DNA of 64,000 nucleotides from Sporosarcina sp. FSL K6-2383 (GCF_038618305.1 NZ_CP152017.1:2457501-2521500); one strand, 5' to 3'; shown: positions 1 to 9,277, numbered from the stretch's first letter. A program made the numbers and translations. The notes: generated by a model not told the origin, from the letters alone.

Positions 1-337
1 TCAAATACTGTTGCTTTTGCTCTTCCGTACCAAATAAATTCAACGGTGCTCCCCCAAGCGAAATATGCGCTGAATACGTAATGCCCGTCGATGCACATGC
101 ACGACTAAGTTCCTCTGTCACAATAGCGAAGCTCACCGTATCGGCACCTCCGCCCCCATATTGCTCCGAAAACGGCAATCCCATTAAGCCCATTTCCCCA
201 AGCTGCTGAAAAATCTCTACTGGAAATGCTTTTGTTCGATCACGCTCAATGGCACCAGGAGCAACAACTTCATCCGAAAATTCTCGTATCATCTTTTTTA
301 TCATCTGCTGTTCTTCTGTTAAATCAAAATTCAACAT
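1..337 (-). CDS. Acyl-CoA dehydrogenase, N-terminal part (cut by window edge)
   Basis: The reverse strand reads from an ATG at 337 into a protein beginning MLNFDLTEEQQMIKKMIREF, the usual opening of FAD-dependent acyl-CoA dehydrogenases of fatty-acid or branched-chain amino-acid breakdown. About 112 residues are visible: the N-terminal helical domain, including a glycine-rich turn after a LPFSEQYG stretch and TEELSRACASTGITYSAH. An upstream in-frame ATG at 343 lies directly against the AAAGGGG ribosome site, so 337, six bases from it, is the better start. The rest of the gene lies beyond base 1. A consensus promoter and a perfect cre element precede it, so carbon catabolite repression is expected. 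The exact substrate cannot be told from this part. Confidence 0.88.
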   Translation of the reverse strand, partial: MLNFDLTEEQQMIKKMIREFSDEVVAPGAIERDRTKAFPVEIFQQLGEMGLMGLPFSEQYGGGGADTVSFAIVTEELSRACASTGITYSAHISLGGAPLNLFGTEEQKQQYL

Positions 338-352
338 CTTCATCCCCTTTGT

Positions 353-366
353 TGTAAACGCTTACA
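353..366. promoter_or_regulatory. cre element (CcpA operator)
   Basis: TGTAAACGCTTACA matches the consensus TGWAANCGNTNWCA at every position and is a perfect palindrome. It lies 15 bases before the acyl-CoA dehydrogenase start and just downstream of that gene's -10 box, where bound CcpA would block initiation or elongation. Fatty-acid oxidation genes are known CcpA targets in Bacillales. Confidence 0.88.
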
Positions 367-371
367 AGTTA

Positions 372-401
372 ATTATAACGAATAAACTACTACTTTCACA
401 A
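372..401 (-). promoter_or_regulatory. Sigma-A promoter of the acyl-CoA dehydrogenase gene
   Basis: Reverse-strand TTGTGA and TATAAT are separated by 18 bases. The -10 box is followed within a few bases by the cre element, so initiation and CcpA binding would compete. Confidence 0.65.
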
Positions 402-403
402 CC

Positions 404-958
404 TTAAAATGAAAGCAATAGAAATCCGATAATTAACAATAAACCCACTGTTCCGGAAATTGTGAAGTATAGTAACTTTAACAGTCGTCCCGCAAACAGC
501 CACAGTGAACAATTCAACATCAATAATCCGAGCAGCAGCATCGTATGTCCTTCAAAAAAGACGAACCATAATTTTAACGACATGATCAATAGCATAAAGG
601 AAACGATTATGTATATAAAGGGTGCCAATGCCTGATTCGCCTTCTTACGTAAAGTCAATAGTAAAAATACGACCACAGTTACTGACGCGGCCGCAATTGT
701 CGCTGTAGGATAGTGCATAAAGATAAACATACCCCCACTAACAACTATAGCAACTAACACCAATAGTAGGATAATCCGATTCAACCTCTTTTTTTCTTTC
801 ACTAAAATAGACTCGGAAACTTTTACTTCCTGGTTATTTCCCTCTTCCCCTTGTGCGTACAGTGTAATGAGAAAATCACAATAATGTGCCGGCAATAATT
901 TATTCTGCTTCCAATATTTGATTTCAGAAATAATAATTCGTTTTCGTTGTTGATTCAT
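404..958 (-). CDS. Uncharacterised membrane protein
   Basis: A 184-residue protein of unknown function. A hydrophilic, basic N-terminus (MNQQRKRIIISEIKYWK, then about 40 more polar residues) is followed by five or six hydrophobic stretches from about residue 60 to the C-terminus. This suggests an integral membrane protein with a cytoplasmic N-terminal domain. A GTG four codons upstream is also in frame but abuts the GGGGAG ribosome site, so the ATG at 958 was chosen. It follows sigA on the same strand but is separated from it by an intrinsic terminator, so it may have its own promoter or depend on read-through. No motif was recognised that would suggest an activity. Confidence 0.6.
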   Translation of the reverse strand: MNQQRKRIIISEIKYWKQNKLLPAHYCDFLITLYAQGEEGNNQEVKVSESILVKEKKRLNRIILLLVLVAIVVSGGMFIFMHYPTATIAAASVTVVVFLLLTLRKKANQALAPFIYIIVSFMLLIMSLKLWFVFFEGHTMLLLGLLMLNCSLWLFAGRLLKLLYFTISGTVGLLLIIGFLLLSF

Positions 959-1004
959 AAGTCCTGTCACTCCCCGACATAGATGAAAAATAAGAGCAGT
1001 GTCG

Positions 1005-1036
1005 TAAAAATCACCGGCACAATAATATGCCGGTGT
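1005..1036 (-). terminator. Intrinsic terminator after sigA
   Basis: On the reverse strand CACCGGCA and TGCCGGTG form an 8-bp stem with a short AT loop, followed by ATTTTT. It lies just downstream of the sigA stop codon and ends the dnaG-sigA unit. Confidence 0.8.
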
Positions 1037-1043
1037 AGTCTTT

Positions 1044-2168
1044 TTACTCTAGGAAATCCTTCAATCTTTTACTTCTTGATGGGTGACGAAGTTTACGTAG
1101 TGCTTTTGCCTCGATTTGGCGAATTCGCTCTCTTGTTACGCCGAAGACTTTACCAACTTCTTCAAGCGTGCGTGTGCGTCCATCATCCAAGCCGAAACGT
1201 AAACGAAGAACATTTTCTTCGCGGTCCGTTAAAGTGTCCAGCACATCCTCTAGCTGTTCTTTTAACAATTCATAAGCCGCATGGTCAGATGGTGATTGCG
1301 CCTCGGAATCTTCGATGAAATCCCCAAGATGTGAATCATCCTCTTCTCCAATTGGCGTTTCCAACGATACTGGCTCTTGTGCAATTTTCAAAATTTCACG
1401 CACTTTTTCTGCAGTCAAATCCATTTCTTCTCCAATTTCCTCTGGAGACGGCTCGCGTCCCAGGTCCTGCAATAATTGACGTTGCACTCGAATGAGCTTA
1501 TTGATGGTCTCAACCATATGAACCGGAATACGAATGGTACGTGCCTGATCCGCTATCGCACGTGTAATCGCTTGACGAATCCACCAAGTGGCATACGTAC
1601 TAAACTTAAAGCCTTTCGTATGGTCAAACTTCTCAACGGCTTTAATAAGACCCATATTCCCTTCCTGGATTAGATCTAGGAATAGCATACCCCGTCCAAC
1701 ATAGCGTTTAGCAATACTAACAACAAGACGAAGATTGGCTTCTGCTAACCGTTTTTTAGCTTCCTCGTCACCAGCTAAAATCCGAATTGCCAGTTCAACT
1801 TCTTCAGCACCTGTTAGTAAGTCGACACGGCCAATTTCCTTCAAGTACATGCGTACAGGGTCATTAATTTTCACACCTGGTGGTACGCTAAGATCATTCA
1901 AATCGAACTGCGTTTCTTCTGCAGCGGGCTTGCCGCCTTCTTCTCCTGTTTCGTCTTCCGCTTTACGATCCATTTCAATTCCCTGTGCCTCTATCAAATC
2001 CAGGAATTCCTCAAACTGCTCCGGCTCCATCTCAAATGCCGCTAGCTTTTCTGTCACTTCGTCAAGCGTCAGTTCTCCTGATTTCTTTCCGGCCTCCAAC
2101 AGGTTTGCTTTCGCTTCCTCAATTGTCAGTTCGTGCTCCATATCTCCAGCTAATTCTTTTTTACTCAT
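1044..2168 (-). CDS. sigA: Primary RNA polymerase sigma factor SigA (RpoD)
   Basis: The 374-residue protein is the housekeeping sigma-70 factor that directs RNA polymerase to TTGACA/TATAAT promoters. An acidic N-terminal region (1 to about 95) precedes region 1.2 ([14 protein letters not shown], about 102-115). Region 2 follows at about 140-210, with the -10-recognising stretch [18 protein letters not shown], then region 3, then region 4 at about 310-374 with the helix-turn-helix [20 protein letters not shown]. Length equals that of B. subtilis SigA within a few residues. The start has a strong AAGGAGG ten bases upstream. It follows dnaG by 34 bases, the conserved dnaG-sigA macromolecular-synthesis operon; the small yqxD gene that leads this operon in B. 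subtilis is not present here. Confidence 0.98.
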   Translation of the reverse strand: MSKKELAGDMEHELTIEEAKANLLEAGKKSGELTLDEVTEKLAAFEMEPEQFEEFLDLIEAQGIEMDRKAEDETGEEGGKPAAEETQFDLNDLSVPPGVKINDPVRMYLKEIGRVDLLTGAEEVELAIRILAGDEEAKKRLAEANLRLVVSIAKRYVGRGMLFLDLIQEGNMGLIKAVEKFDHTKGFKFSTYATWWIRQAITRAIADQARTIRIPVHMVETINKLIRVQRQLLQDLGREPSPEEIGEEMDLTAEKVREILKIAQEPVSLETPIGEEDDSHLGDFIEDSEAQSPSDHAAYELLKEQLEDVLDTLTDREENVLRLRFGLDDGRTRTLEEVGKVFGVTRERIRQIEAKALRKLRHPSRSKRLKDFLE

Positions 2169-2202
2169 CTTACCCGTTCCTCCTTAGTACACCGGAATAC
2201 GA

Positions 2203-4020
2203 CTATAATGCCGTCCATGTTTTCCGGAGCTGTATAATTTCCCTGGCCAGCTCCAGCGCCCGGGTATGATCCTTCATCTTTTCTGCTTCTTTCGATTCGT
2301 GCATTTTTGCTTGGATCACTAAGCTGATCCTATATTTTTCTAAATGATGGATACAGTCATTTATCTCGGCTTGCGTTTGTTCAGGATCTTTTTCCACCAT
2401 GGCCGCTTCCAACACAATTTTGCGTAGCTCACGATCCTCTATGGACTCGGCAAACCTATGAAAATCAGGCGTACCATGCTGCTCGTAAAAACCTGCAAGT
2501 CGTACAAATATCGCCACATAATCATCTCGGATGAACAAGTTTGGCTTGTCCGTTTGTAACCGATCGAACAACTCCCCGTCATTTAATAAATGATAGAGCA
2601 GTAAACGCTCAGCACGTTCAGTACCCGTTTTTTTACGCGATGGAGCCGCTTGATTGGATTGTTGTATCCATTCTTCTGGTAGCGGTGCTGCCTTTGCTCT
2701 TTTTGCCTGCTGACCAGCCATTTTGATGAATTGCTGTTGAATGGCATCGACAGACACACCCGTTTCAGTCGAAAGCTGTCGAATATATAAATCCCGTTCT
2801 ACCGGCGATGGACGCAATGCTAATTCTTCCAGCACTTCATGAATATATTGCAAGACATCATTTTCATAAGATAAGTTCTTAGAGCGCTTCGCATAAGCCA
2901 TAATGAATGACATGAACGAATGTGGATTATCAATCACTTTTTCACGAAAAGCTTCGCCACCAAATTGCGTAATATAATCGTCAGGATCCATCTTCCCCGG
3001 CAACAAAGCAATTTGAACATCCATTCCTTTTTTCATCGCTAAATCTGCAAAGCGTTTCGCCGCTTCCCAGCCGGCATCATCACCATCACAGCAAATGATC
3101 ATTTCCTTCGCAATTCTTTTTAGCTTAATAAGATGCTTATCAGACAACGCCGTGCCCATAACGGCAACGCTATTCGTTACGCCAGCGCGGTCGGCCGATA
3201 TCGTATCCATAAATCCTTCAAACAGTATTACTTTACCCGATTTCCGGACGTTAAGACGTGCATTGTGAAAATTGTATAAAATATGACTTTTTTCAAATAT
3301 CGGGGTTTCGGGACTATTTAAGTATTTTGCCTCTTGTTTCGAGCCGGATAAAATCCTGCCTGAGAACCCTACAACATTTCCAGTATCGTCACGCAACGGG
3401 AACATGATGCGCCCCCGGAACCGATCAAAATAGCCTGTCCCATCATCTTTCATAATACACAAGCCTGCACGTTCCATATCCATCATGTTGTAATCTTTGC
3501 GTTTCAACAGATTCGTTAGTGCTTCCCAATCGTTGAGAGACCACCCAATACCATATTTTTCGATACTGTCCCTCGTAAATCCTCTTTTTTCAAGATATTG
3601 TAGTGCTTCTTCACCTTCCACTGTGTTTAACAGGAGATGACTGTAGAAGTTTGCCGCAAGAGCATGTGCTTCAAACATTGGTTTGAACTCATGGTGAGGT
3701 TGTTTTTCAGAGCCATCGCTGACGATTATGTCGATTTCAATACCCGTCCGCTCTGCAAGCTTCACGACCGCTTCTGTAAATGGACTATTTTCAATATCCA
3801 TCACAAACGTGATAGCATTGCCACTAGCACCACACCCAAAACAATGAAACAATTGCTTATCCTCTGAAACTGAAAATGACGGTGTACTTTCACCGTGGAA
3901 TGGACAAAGCCCAAACCAATTCTTTCCCCTTTTCGTCAGCTGTACATATTCGCCTATCAAATCTACAATATCAGTCTTTGAACGGACAGCTTCGATTGTC
4001 TCTTCTGGTATTCTCGTCAT
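2203..4020 (-). CDS. dnaG: DNA primase DnaG
   Basis: DnaG makes the RNA primers for lagging-strand synthesis at the replication fork, working with the replicative helicase. The 605-residue product has an N-terminal CHC2 zinc-binding domain (C39, H42, C60, C63 in CPFHGE and CFGCG), a Toprim catalytic core around 255-345 with FEGFMD and the acidic CDGDDAG motif, and a C-terminal helicase-interaction domain. The ATG at 4020, preceded by GGTGATAGG, gives the family-typical opening MTRIPEETIEAV; an in-frame TTG six codons earlier has no ribosome site. It is transcribed with sigA downstream. The 242 bases upstream contain only a possible -10 box and a weak hairpin. Confidence 0.98.
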   Translation of the reverse strand: MTRIPEETIEAVRSKTDIVDLIGEYVQLTKRGKNWFGLCPFHGESTPSFSVSEDKQLFHCFGCGASGNAITFVMDIENSPFTEAVVKLAERTGIEIDIIVSDGSEKQPHHEFKPMFEAHALAANFYSHLLLNTVEGEEALQYLEKRGFTRDSIEKYGIGWSLNDWEALTNLLKRKDYNMMDMERAGLCIMKDDGTGYFDRFRGRIMFPLRDDTGNVVGFSGRILSGSKQEAKYLNSPETPIFEKSHILYNFHNARLNVRKSGKVILFEGFMDTISADRAGVTNSVAVMGTALSDKHLIKLKRIAKEMIICCDGDDAGWEAAKRFADLAMKKGMDVQIALLPGKMDPDDYITQFGGEAFREKVIDNPHSFMSFIMAYAKRSKNLSYENDVLQYIHEVLEELALRPSPVERDLYIRQLSTETGVSVDAIQQQFIKMAGQQAKRAKAAPLPEEWIQQSNQAAPSRKKTGTERAERLLLYHLLNDGELFDRLQTDKPNLFIRDDYVAIFVRLAGFYEQHGTPDFHRFAESIEDRELRKIVLEAAMVEKDPEQTQAEINDCIHHLEKYRISLVIQAKMHESKEAEKMKDHTRALELAREIIQLRKTWTAL

Positions 4021-4102
4021 CCTATCACCATTTTCCAAACTACTCTAATACTGATTTCGAGAAATTCTTCAAAAATCCTCTGTTTTCGACAAAATATTTT
4101 CG

Positions 4103-4108
4103 ATTATA
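4103..4108 (-). promoter_or_regulatory. Possible -10 box of the dnaG-sigA promoter
   Basis: A perfect TATAAT reads on the reverse strand 83 bases before the dnaG start, in the gene-free stretch between ppsR and dnaG. No convincing -35 box stands at the right distance, so this is tentative. Nearer ppsR the same stretch holds an imperfect AAGAAG/CTTCTT hairpin that could be the ppsR terminator. Confidence 0.35.
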
Positions 4109-4262
4109 CTCCGAAACTTTCATTTTACACTACTACGAAGGCTTTTGCTCGACTTTAAGATTACTATTTAGTAAAATCCGCAAAAGAAGAACCAGCCCTA
4201 TCTTAACGGGCGGCCCTCCTTCTTCAGTATGTCTTAGCTTTTAACACTTATTTATACACATA

Positions 4263-5078
4263 TTATCTGTTATAATTAGAAACTTCGCTAAGAATTAAAT
4301 TGGCAGTTTCTTCAACAGCACGATTTGTTACATCAATAACCTTACAACCAATTTTTGATACAACCTTATTGAAATGGTTAATTTCGTTATCAATCCGCTC
4401 GACACGTGCGTAACTAGCATCATCTTTCAGACCAAGTGCGATAAGTCTTTCTTTGCGAATCGAATTAAGCTTTTCTGATGAAATGACAAGTCCAAAACAT
4501 TTCTCGGGATTGATCATAAATAATTCTTCTGGAGGATCTACTTCCGGTACTAATGGTACATTCGCTACTTTATAACGCTTATGCGCTAAGTATTGCGATA
4601 ACGGGGTTTTAGATGTTCTTGAAACACCAACTAACACGATATCCGCCTTCAAAATGCCACGCGGATCCCTTCCATCATCATATTTGACAGCAAACTCAAT
4701 CGCTTCAATTTTTTTGAAATAGTCATCATCCAGCTGGCGGACCAAACCTGGCTCTTCCAGAGGGGATTCACCTAACTCCGAACCAATTTTATCTACTACC
4801 GGTCCCAGCAAATCAATACATTGAACTCCCTGCGCTAAACATTGCTGTTGAATTTTTTGACGCATCCCATTTTTTACAAGTGTATAAATAATAATTGCTT
4901 CTTGTTTTTTTGCTAAATAAGCAATTTCGTGAAGTTGTGATTCATCTTCTATATGTGAAAATCTTTTCATCGAAACAGCTTCGAGCCCTTGTCTAAATTG
5001 ACTGGCAGCTGCCTTAGCAACTAGGTCTGCTGTTTCACCGACAGAATCTGACACGATGAATAACGTTAGCTTTTTCAT
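4263..5078 (-). CDS. ppsR: Pyruvate, phosphate dikinase regulatory protein PpsR (YqfL)
   Basis: This 271-residue protein belongs to the PpsR/DUF299 family of bifunctional serine/threonine kinase and Pi-dependent phosphorylases, which switch pyruvate phosphate dikinase or PEP synthase off and on. The family opening [22 protein letters not shown] is present. Near residue 150 a P-loop-like [15 protein letters not shown] motif probably binds the nucleotide. The ATG at 5078 carries GAGGAGG, whereas the reading frame extends 35 codons further into ccpN without a ribosome site, so the shorter start was chosen. It follows ccpN by ten bases, an arrangement conserved in Bacillus, which suggests joint control of gluconeogenic PEP metabolism. 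Confidence 0.93.
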   Translation of the reverse strand: MKKLTLFIVSDSVGETADLVAKAAASQFRQGLEAVSMKRFSHIEDESQLHEIAYLAKKQEAIIIYTLVKNGMRQKIQQQCLAQGVQCIDLLGPVVDKIGSELGESPLEEPGLVRQLDDDYFKKIEAIEFAVKYDDGRDPRGILKADIVLVGVSRTSKTPLSQYLAHKRYKVANVPLVPEVDPPEELFMINPEKCFGLVISSEKLNSIRKERLIALGLKDDASYARVERIDNEINHFNKVVSKIGCKVIDVTNRAVEETANLILSEVSNYNR

Positions 5079-5088
5079 TGTATCCTCC

Positions 5089-5718
5089 TCATAATTCATG
5101 ATCATCGGAAAGTGATAGGAAGGCTGCTGTAATATTCGTCTTTGTAATCCTCCCGATGACTTCCAGACCCTCTCCATTGTCATTGACTACTGGTAGTGAA
5201 TCAATCTGTCTGTCCATCATTTTCTTCGCCACATGTAGCAGCGTATCCTGCTTATTACAGTAAGTAATATTTGGCATACGTGTCATGATGACGTGAACCG
5301 GAATTTTATCCAAGTCATTATTCCCAAGACTAGTCCGCAATAAATCTTTTCTCGATAGAACCCCGATAAGAAGGGAGGAGCTGCTGACGACAAAAAGCGT
5401 GCCAACATCTTCTAAAAACATGTGACAAATAGCGTCATAGACCGAAGTGTTTTCTGTGACTACAACCGGGATGGACTGAAAATCCCGAACTTTCATACCA
5501 ATCATACTATCGGCAACGGATTGGACAGGTTTTTTACCTGAGTAGAAATAGCCGACGCGAGGTCTTGCATCTAAATAACCCGCCATTGTTAAAATAGCTA
5601 AATCTGGGCGAATAGTAGCTCTGGCTAACGTAAGCCGTTCAGCAATCTGTTCTCCAGTAATAGGTCCATCCGCTTTTACGATTGCGAGGATTTCTGTCTG
5701 GCGCTTATTCAGTTCCAT
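5089..5718 (-). CDS. ccpN: Transcriptional repressor CcpN (CBS-domain regulator)
   Basis: The 209-residue regulator has an N-terminal winged helix-turn-helix (residues 3-60, with [24 protein letters not shown]) followed by two CBS domains (about 80-140 and 145-205). These are the parts of B. subtilis CcpN (YqzB), which represses gapB and pckA during growth on glucose independently of CcpA; its CBS pair is thought to bind adenine nucleotides. It is the first gene of a two-gene unit with ppsR and is transcribed away from glyS. A TATAAT lies 42 bases upstream. Confidence 0.93.
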   Translation of the reverse strand: MELNKRQTEILAIVKADGPITGEQIAERLTLARATIRPDLAILTMAGYLDARPRVGYFYSGKKPVQSVADSMIGMKVRDFQSIPVVVTENTSVYDAICHMFLEDVGTLFVVSSSSLLIGVLSRKDLLRTSLGNNDLDKIPVHVIMTRMPNITYCNKQDTLLHVAKKMMDRQIDSLPVVNDNGEGLEVIGRITKTNITAAFLSLSDDHEL

Positions 5719-5759
5719 TTATGTCACCGCCCTAATCGTTCAATTCTTTATCCTCGATA

Positions 5760-5765
5760 ATTATA
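5760..5765 (-). promoter_or_regulatory. -10 box of the ccpN promoter
   Basis: A perfect reverse-strand TATAAT lies 42 bases before the ccpN start, in the divergent ccpN/glyS control region. The matching -35 region is poor, so the assignment rests on the -10 box and position alone. Confidence 0.4.
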
Positions 5766-5782
5766 TACGAAGACGTGCACTA

Positions 5783-5811
5783 TTGCGAAGAAATTGGAAT
5801 CATGTTAGACT
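5783..5811 (+). promoter_or_regulatory. Possible promoter of the glyS T-box leader
   Basis: TTGCGA and TAGACT are 17 bases apart and end about ten bases before the T-box leader begins. Both boxes match the sigma-A consensus at only four of six positions, so this is a weak call supported mainly by position. Confidence 0.4.
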
Positions 5812-5820
5812 AAAATTGAA

Positions 5821-6015
5821 TTGAATAGGCGAAGATAGGACGATAAGTAGTGTCTAATGAAGCGAACGGGGACAGTGAAAGCCCGTACCGACATGAAACG
5901 GCATCCTTGAGCTACTGCACTATGAAGTGGGCTATTTATATAGCCAATCGAGGTGGAACCGCGGGTCATCATGCACTCGTCCTCGGACATTATGTCCGGG
6001 GATGGGTGCTTTTTT
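5821..6015 (+). ncRNA. T-box leader of glyS (glycine-responsive)
   Basis: The untranslated leader contains the hallmark AGGTGGAACCGCG at 5951-5963, whose TGGA would pair with the UCCA end of uncharged tRNA-Gly (discriminator base U). A stem I region precedes it, with a GGC at 5900-5902 in a plausible specifier position (GGC then A). A terminator follows at 5973-6015: a GCACTCGTCC arm pairs with GGGGATGGGTGC around a GGACAT/ATGTCC helix, then a run of T. Uncharged tRNA-Gly would favour the antiterminator and raise glyS expression. Two reading frames crossing this leader are not genes. Confidence 0.92.
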
Positions 6016-6143
6016 ATTTGATGCAGCATAAGCCTCTGCTGCATCAAGCAAGGCAACCTAAGATCTACTTCCTATCGGCCCCCGGATGATAGAGATTTTA
6101 AGGGAAGTTAATTGATTCAACATAATTATTGGAGGGATTCAGT

Positions 6144-7526
6144 GTGACAATGTCGATGGAGAAGGTTGTTAATTTAGCGAAACAAAGAGGGTTTGTGTTC
6201 CCAGGCTCTGAGATTTATGGAGGTTTGGCGAATACATGGGATTATGGTCCACTTGGGATTGAATTGAAAAACAACGTTAAAAAAGCTTGGTGGCAGAAAT
6301 TTGTTCAGGAATCGCCGTATAACGTCGGACTTGACGCAGCTATTTTGATGAACCCGAAAGTATGGGAAGCTTCAGGCCACATCGGTAACTTCAATGATCC
6401 GATGATTGACTGTAAGAAATGTAAAACGCGTCATCGTGCTGACAAATTGATTGAAGATGCACTTGATGCCAAAGGTATTGAACTAGTTGTTGACGGTCTT
6501 TCTTTCGATAAAATGGCTGAGCTTGTTCATGAGCATAATGTTGTATGCCCTACTTGTGGTGCGATGGACTATACCGAAATCCGCCAGTTTAACTTGATGT
6601 TTAAAACATCACAAGGTGTAACAGATTCATCAGCAAACCAAATTTTCTTGCGTCCTGAAACAGCACAAGGTATTTTCGTCAACTTTAAAAATGTGCAACG
6701 TTCAATGCGTAAAAAAATGCCTTTCGGGATTGCACAAATCGGTAAAAGTTTCCGTAACGAAATTACACCAGGAAACTTCACGTTCCGCACACGCGAATTC
6801 GAACAGATGGAGCTTGAATTCTTCTGTAAGCCTGGCGAAGATATGAAATGGTATGAGTACTGGCGCGATTATTCCAAGAATTTCTTGTTGAATCTTGGAA
6901 TGACTGAAACATCTATGCGTTTACGTGAACATAACGAGGATGAGCTTTCCCACTACTCAAAAGGGACTGTTGATATCGAATATAAATTCCCGTTTGGCTG
7001 GGGTGAACTATGGGGTATTGCGAACCGTACGGACTTTGACTTGAACCGCCATATGGAGCATTCAGGTGAGGATTTCCATTACCAAGATCCTGTGACGAAT
7101 GAAAAATTCGTACCGTATTGCATCGAGCCATCTCTTGGTGCTGACCGCGTAACACTTGCGTTCTTATGTGATGCTTATGATGAAGAAGAATTGGAAAACG
7201 ACGACAAACGTACAGTTCTTCGCTTCCACCCTGCTCTTGCGCCCGTCAAAGCTGCGGTTCTTCCTTTATCGAAGAAGTTAGCGGATGGTGCAGATGCAGT
7301 ATACGCAGAACTTGCGAAGCATTTCAACGTTCAATACGATGATTCTCAATCTATCGGTAGACGCTACCGTCGTCAAGACGAAATTGGTACACCATTCTGT
7401 ATTACGTATGACTTCGATTCTGAAGAAGATCGCCAAGTAACAGTACGTCACCGCGACTCAATGGAACAAGTTCGTATGCCAATTGCAGATGTGAAAGAAT
7501 ATATCGCGAAACATCTTGAGTTTTAA
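6144..7526 (+). CDS. glyS: Glycyl-tRNA synthetase, single-chain class II type
   Basis: The 460-residue class II enzyme joins glycine to tRNA-Gly. Motif 2 ([25 protein letters not shown] region) and motif 3 ([14 protein letters not shown]) are clear, and two zinc-ribbon-like pairs (CKKC and CPTC) lie near residues 90-140. It is the dimeric eukaryotic/archaeal-like form, not the bacterial two-subunit GlyQS form found at this place in B. subtilis. The GTG at 6144, seven bases after GGAGGG, was chosen over the in-frame ATGs at 6150 and 6156. It is transcribed opposite to its neighbours, preceded by a T-box and followed by a strong terminator, so it is a one-gene unit. Confidence 0.96.
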   Translation: MTMSMEKVVNLAKQRGFVFPGSEIYGGLANTWDYGPLGIELKNNVKKAWWQKFVQESPYNVGLDAAILMNPKVWEASGHIGNFNDPMIDCKKCKTRHRADKLIEDALDAKGIELVVDGLSFDKMAELVHEHNVVCPTCGAMDYTEIRQFNLMFKTSQGVTDSSANQIFLRPETAQGIFVNFKNVQRSMRKKMPFGIAQIGKSFRNEITPGNFTFRTREFEQMELEFFCKPGEDMKWYEYWRDYSKNFLLNLGMTETSMRLREHNEDELSHYSKGTVDIEYKFPFGWGELWGIANRTDFDLNRHMEHSGEDFHYQDPVTNEKFVPYCIEPSLGADRVTLAFLCDAYDEEELENDDKRTVLRFHPALAPVKAAVLPLSKKLADGADAVYAELAKHFNVQYDDSQSIGRRYRRQDEIGTPFCITYDFDSEEDRQVTVRHRDSMEQVRMPIADVKEYIAKHLEF

Positions 7527-7531
7527 GTGAG

Positions 7532-7570
7532 AAAAGAACCTGGACAGTGAAATTGTCTAGGTTCTTTTTT
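7532..7570 (+). terminator. Intrinsic terminator after glyS
   Basis: AAGAACCTGGACA and TGTCTAGGTTCTT form a long stem with a seven-base loop, followed by a run of six T, directly after the glyS stop codon. Confidence 0.9.
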
Positions 7571-7617
7571 ATATGATAAAGTATTTAATATCTTAATTAT
7601 TATGGCATCCCTAAGTT

Positions 7618-7646
7618 TTGTGGCACTCAACTGAATTGGGTATAGT
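7618..7646 (+). promoter_or_regulatory. Promoter of the unknown membrane protein gene
   Basis: TTGTGG and TATAGT are exactly 17 bases apart and lie 22 bases before the ATG at 7669. Its position inside the longest reading frame supports the later start for that gene. Confidence 0.65.
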
Positions 7647-7668
7647 GGAAGAGATGGGGGGAAAACAC

Positions 7669-8454
7669 ATGAACAATGAATTAGGTAATATAGTTCTAAG
7701 AAAAATCATGACTACATTTGTTGTCACAACTATTTTTTTGGAAGTGTTAGGTTTTCTCGATACCATTGGTAATTCCGAAACCGTTTATAATCAAGGGGAG
7801 CGATTCATCGGATGGTTTGTTTTTCTTTTCATATATGTCGGAGCAGTTATTCTGCTATATGGAAACGTAGTATCAATCGGAATTGAATATATGCAGAGAA
7901 AATGGTTTCCGAAAAAAGATTGGCTATATGTATGTATTCTTGGTATTTTCGGATTAGCGAGTGGTTTCTTTTTTCAAGAAATGTTACTTGCATGGTTTGG
8001 GATGTTTGCTGCGATTTTGTATGGGATTATCGATAAGTGGATCTATAAAAGAATGGAAAATAATAAAAGTATAAAAATGTTTTTATTAATTCCAATTGCT
8101 ACACTGTTTCTAATGTGGGGCTATTTTCAATTTACCTCTCCGCCTATGCCTCCCTTTACAAAAGAAGATGCAGTTACATTTAGCACATCTGGTGAAGGCA
8201 CACTGATAGACCATTTCCCAAAAGAAATTGGGAAGAACGAGGAAATGATTGGTGGGTTTACGGTTAAAAGAGAAACGAGTGTAAAAAAAATAGAAAAAGA
8301 AAAATATATTGTAACGTTCAAAGAAGATTGGGGGAGAAAAGAAACACCGAATTCTTGGTCCATCTCCTATCTAGTTGACCGCAGTAGTTCAACTCTTTAT
8401 GATGAACAAGGCAAAGTGCCCCCATACTATAAAAACAATTTAAAAAACCGGTGA
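7669..8454 (+). CDS. Unknown membrane protein with soluble C-terminal domain
   Basis: This 261-residue protein was not recognised. About five hydrophobic segments are visible: near residues 10-30 (TTFVVTTIFLEVLGF), 48-72, 85-105, 108-125 and 138-155. A polar C-terminal domain of about 100 residues follows, rich in charged and beta-forming residues (VKRETSVKKIEKEKYIVTF). The ATG at 7669 follows GGGGGG and lies just downstream of a good promoter; an earlier in-frame ATG lies within the -35 box. It is AT-richer than its neighbours and has no counterpart at this position in the B. subtilis order, which suggests an acquired or lineage-specific gene. It converges on recO with a shared terminator. 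Confidence 0.7.
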   Translation: MNNELGNIVLRKIMTTFVVTTIFLEVLGFLDTIGNSETVYNQGERFIGWFVFLFIYVGAVILLYGNVVSIGIEYMQRKWFPKKDWLYVCILGIFGLASGFFFQEMLLAWFGMFAAILYGIIDKWIYKRMENNKSIKMFLLIPIATLFLMWGYFQFTSPPMPPFTKEDAVTFSTSGEGTLIDHFPKEIGKNEEMIGGFTVKRETSVKKIEKEKYIVTFKEDWGRKETPNSWSISYLVDRSSSTLYDEQGKVPPYYKNNLKNR

Positions 8455-8490
8455 AACAGGGGCGTTATTCCCCTTATTCCTCCGGTTTTT
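8442..8490. terminator. Bidirectional terminator between converging genes
   Basis: AAAAAACCGG pairs with CCGGTTTTT across a loop that holds a second small stem (GGGG/CCCC). The T-run falls on the plus strand after the membrane-protein gene, and the opposite arm gives a T-run on the minus strand after recO. It overlaps the last codons of both genes. Confidence 0.65.
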
Positions 8491-9250
8491 CTTTACGTGG
8501 CAGCAATTCAGGTGTCGCTTCGAGTTGGTCAAGAAATGATCTCGATTTCAACCGAATACCAACCTGTTCATCATAAATGGTGCGCACTAGTTTTTTCATA
8601 AATTGTTTTGTTGTCTTTTTCAACGTCAAATTGCCGACTCGATTGATGGGAACGGTGTAAAATGTCCTTATCAGCTTTAATTGCATTGGCGAAATACGAA
8701 TGATATAGCGATCTATATGGAAACAGCGATGACAAAGGAAGCCGATTTCTTTAAAAGAAAATGCAAACTCCCCTTCTGTCGCCCCGCAATTTGCGCACTG
8801 ATGCAGAACAGGATGAATACCGGCTACCGGCAACATTTTCCACTCGACAAACAACGCAATCGCTTCAGGGTCATACTGCTCATTAATGGCATGCAGTGCC
8901 TCATGCAATAACCCGTAAATGCCCTCAGAACGCTCACCATCCTCCGTCAGACGATCAATGAGTTCAACAACGTAACTCGCGTAAGCCGTCGCTTCAAGAT
9001 CCTCGCGAATATGGCGCATTGAGTCAATCGGCTCACCTTGTTCAAGTGTCCCCATGCCCCTTCCTTTTCGAATGAGGAAGGAGCCATGTGTGAACGGCTG
9101 TGTAATAGCGGCCAAGCGACTTGCCGGCTTTTTTGCCCCTCTAGCCATCGCTGTTAGCTTGCCAGCCTCTCGCGTATAGAGCGTGACAATCTTATTCGAT
9201 TCGCCATATGGCATACTTCTTAAAATGATACCTTCCCATTTATTCAGCAA
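8474..9250 (-). CDS. recO: DNA repair protein RecO
   Basis: RecO anneals complementary strands and helps RecR load RecA on SSB-coated single-stranded DNA in recombinational repair. The 258-residue product has the N-terminal OB-fold (MLNKWEGIILRSMPYGESNKIVTLYTREAGKL) and a central helical domain with a four-cysteine zinc site (CANC, then CHRC, about residues 150-180). A TTG at 9250 was chosen because GGAGGTG stands at the right distance and the product then begins exactly as in B. subtilis (ML-K-EGI-LR). A longer GTG start would place the ribosome site inside the gene. It lies after era as in B. subtilis, without the small yqzL gene usually found between them. Confidence 0.95.
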   Translation of the reverse strand: MLNKWEGIILRSMPYGESNKIVTLYTREAGKLTAMARGAKKPASRLAAITQPFTHGSFLIRKGRGMGTLEQGEPIDSMRHIREDLEATAYASYVVELIDRLTEDGERSEGIYGLLHEALHAINEQYDPEAIALFVEWKMLPVAGIHPVLHQCANCGATEGEFAFSFKEIGFLCHRCFHIDRYIIRISPMQLKLIRTFYTVPINRVGNLTLKKTTKQFMKKLVRTIYDEQVGIRLKSRSFLDQLEATPELLPRKEKPEE

Positions 9251-9277
9251 GGTCATCACCTCCGGGCCCACACAAAG

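Noticed and set aside
983..2269. Several plus-strand frames opposite sigA
   Set aside because: Sigma factor motifs on the minus strand are intact from end to end; the opposite frames have no ribosome sites or recognisable content.
5805..6089. Two overlapping frames, one on each strand, in front of glyS
   Set aside because: Both run through the T-box leader and its terminator; the RNA structure explains the sequence.
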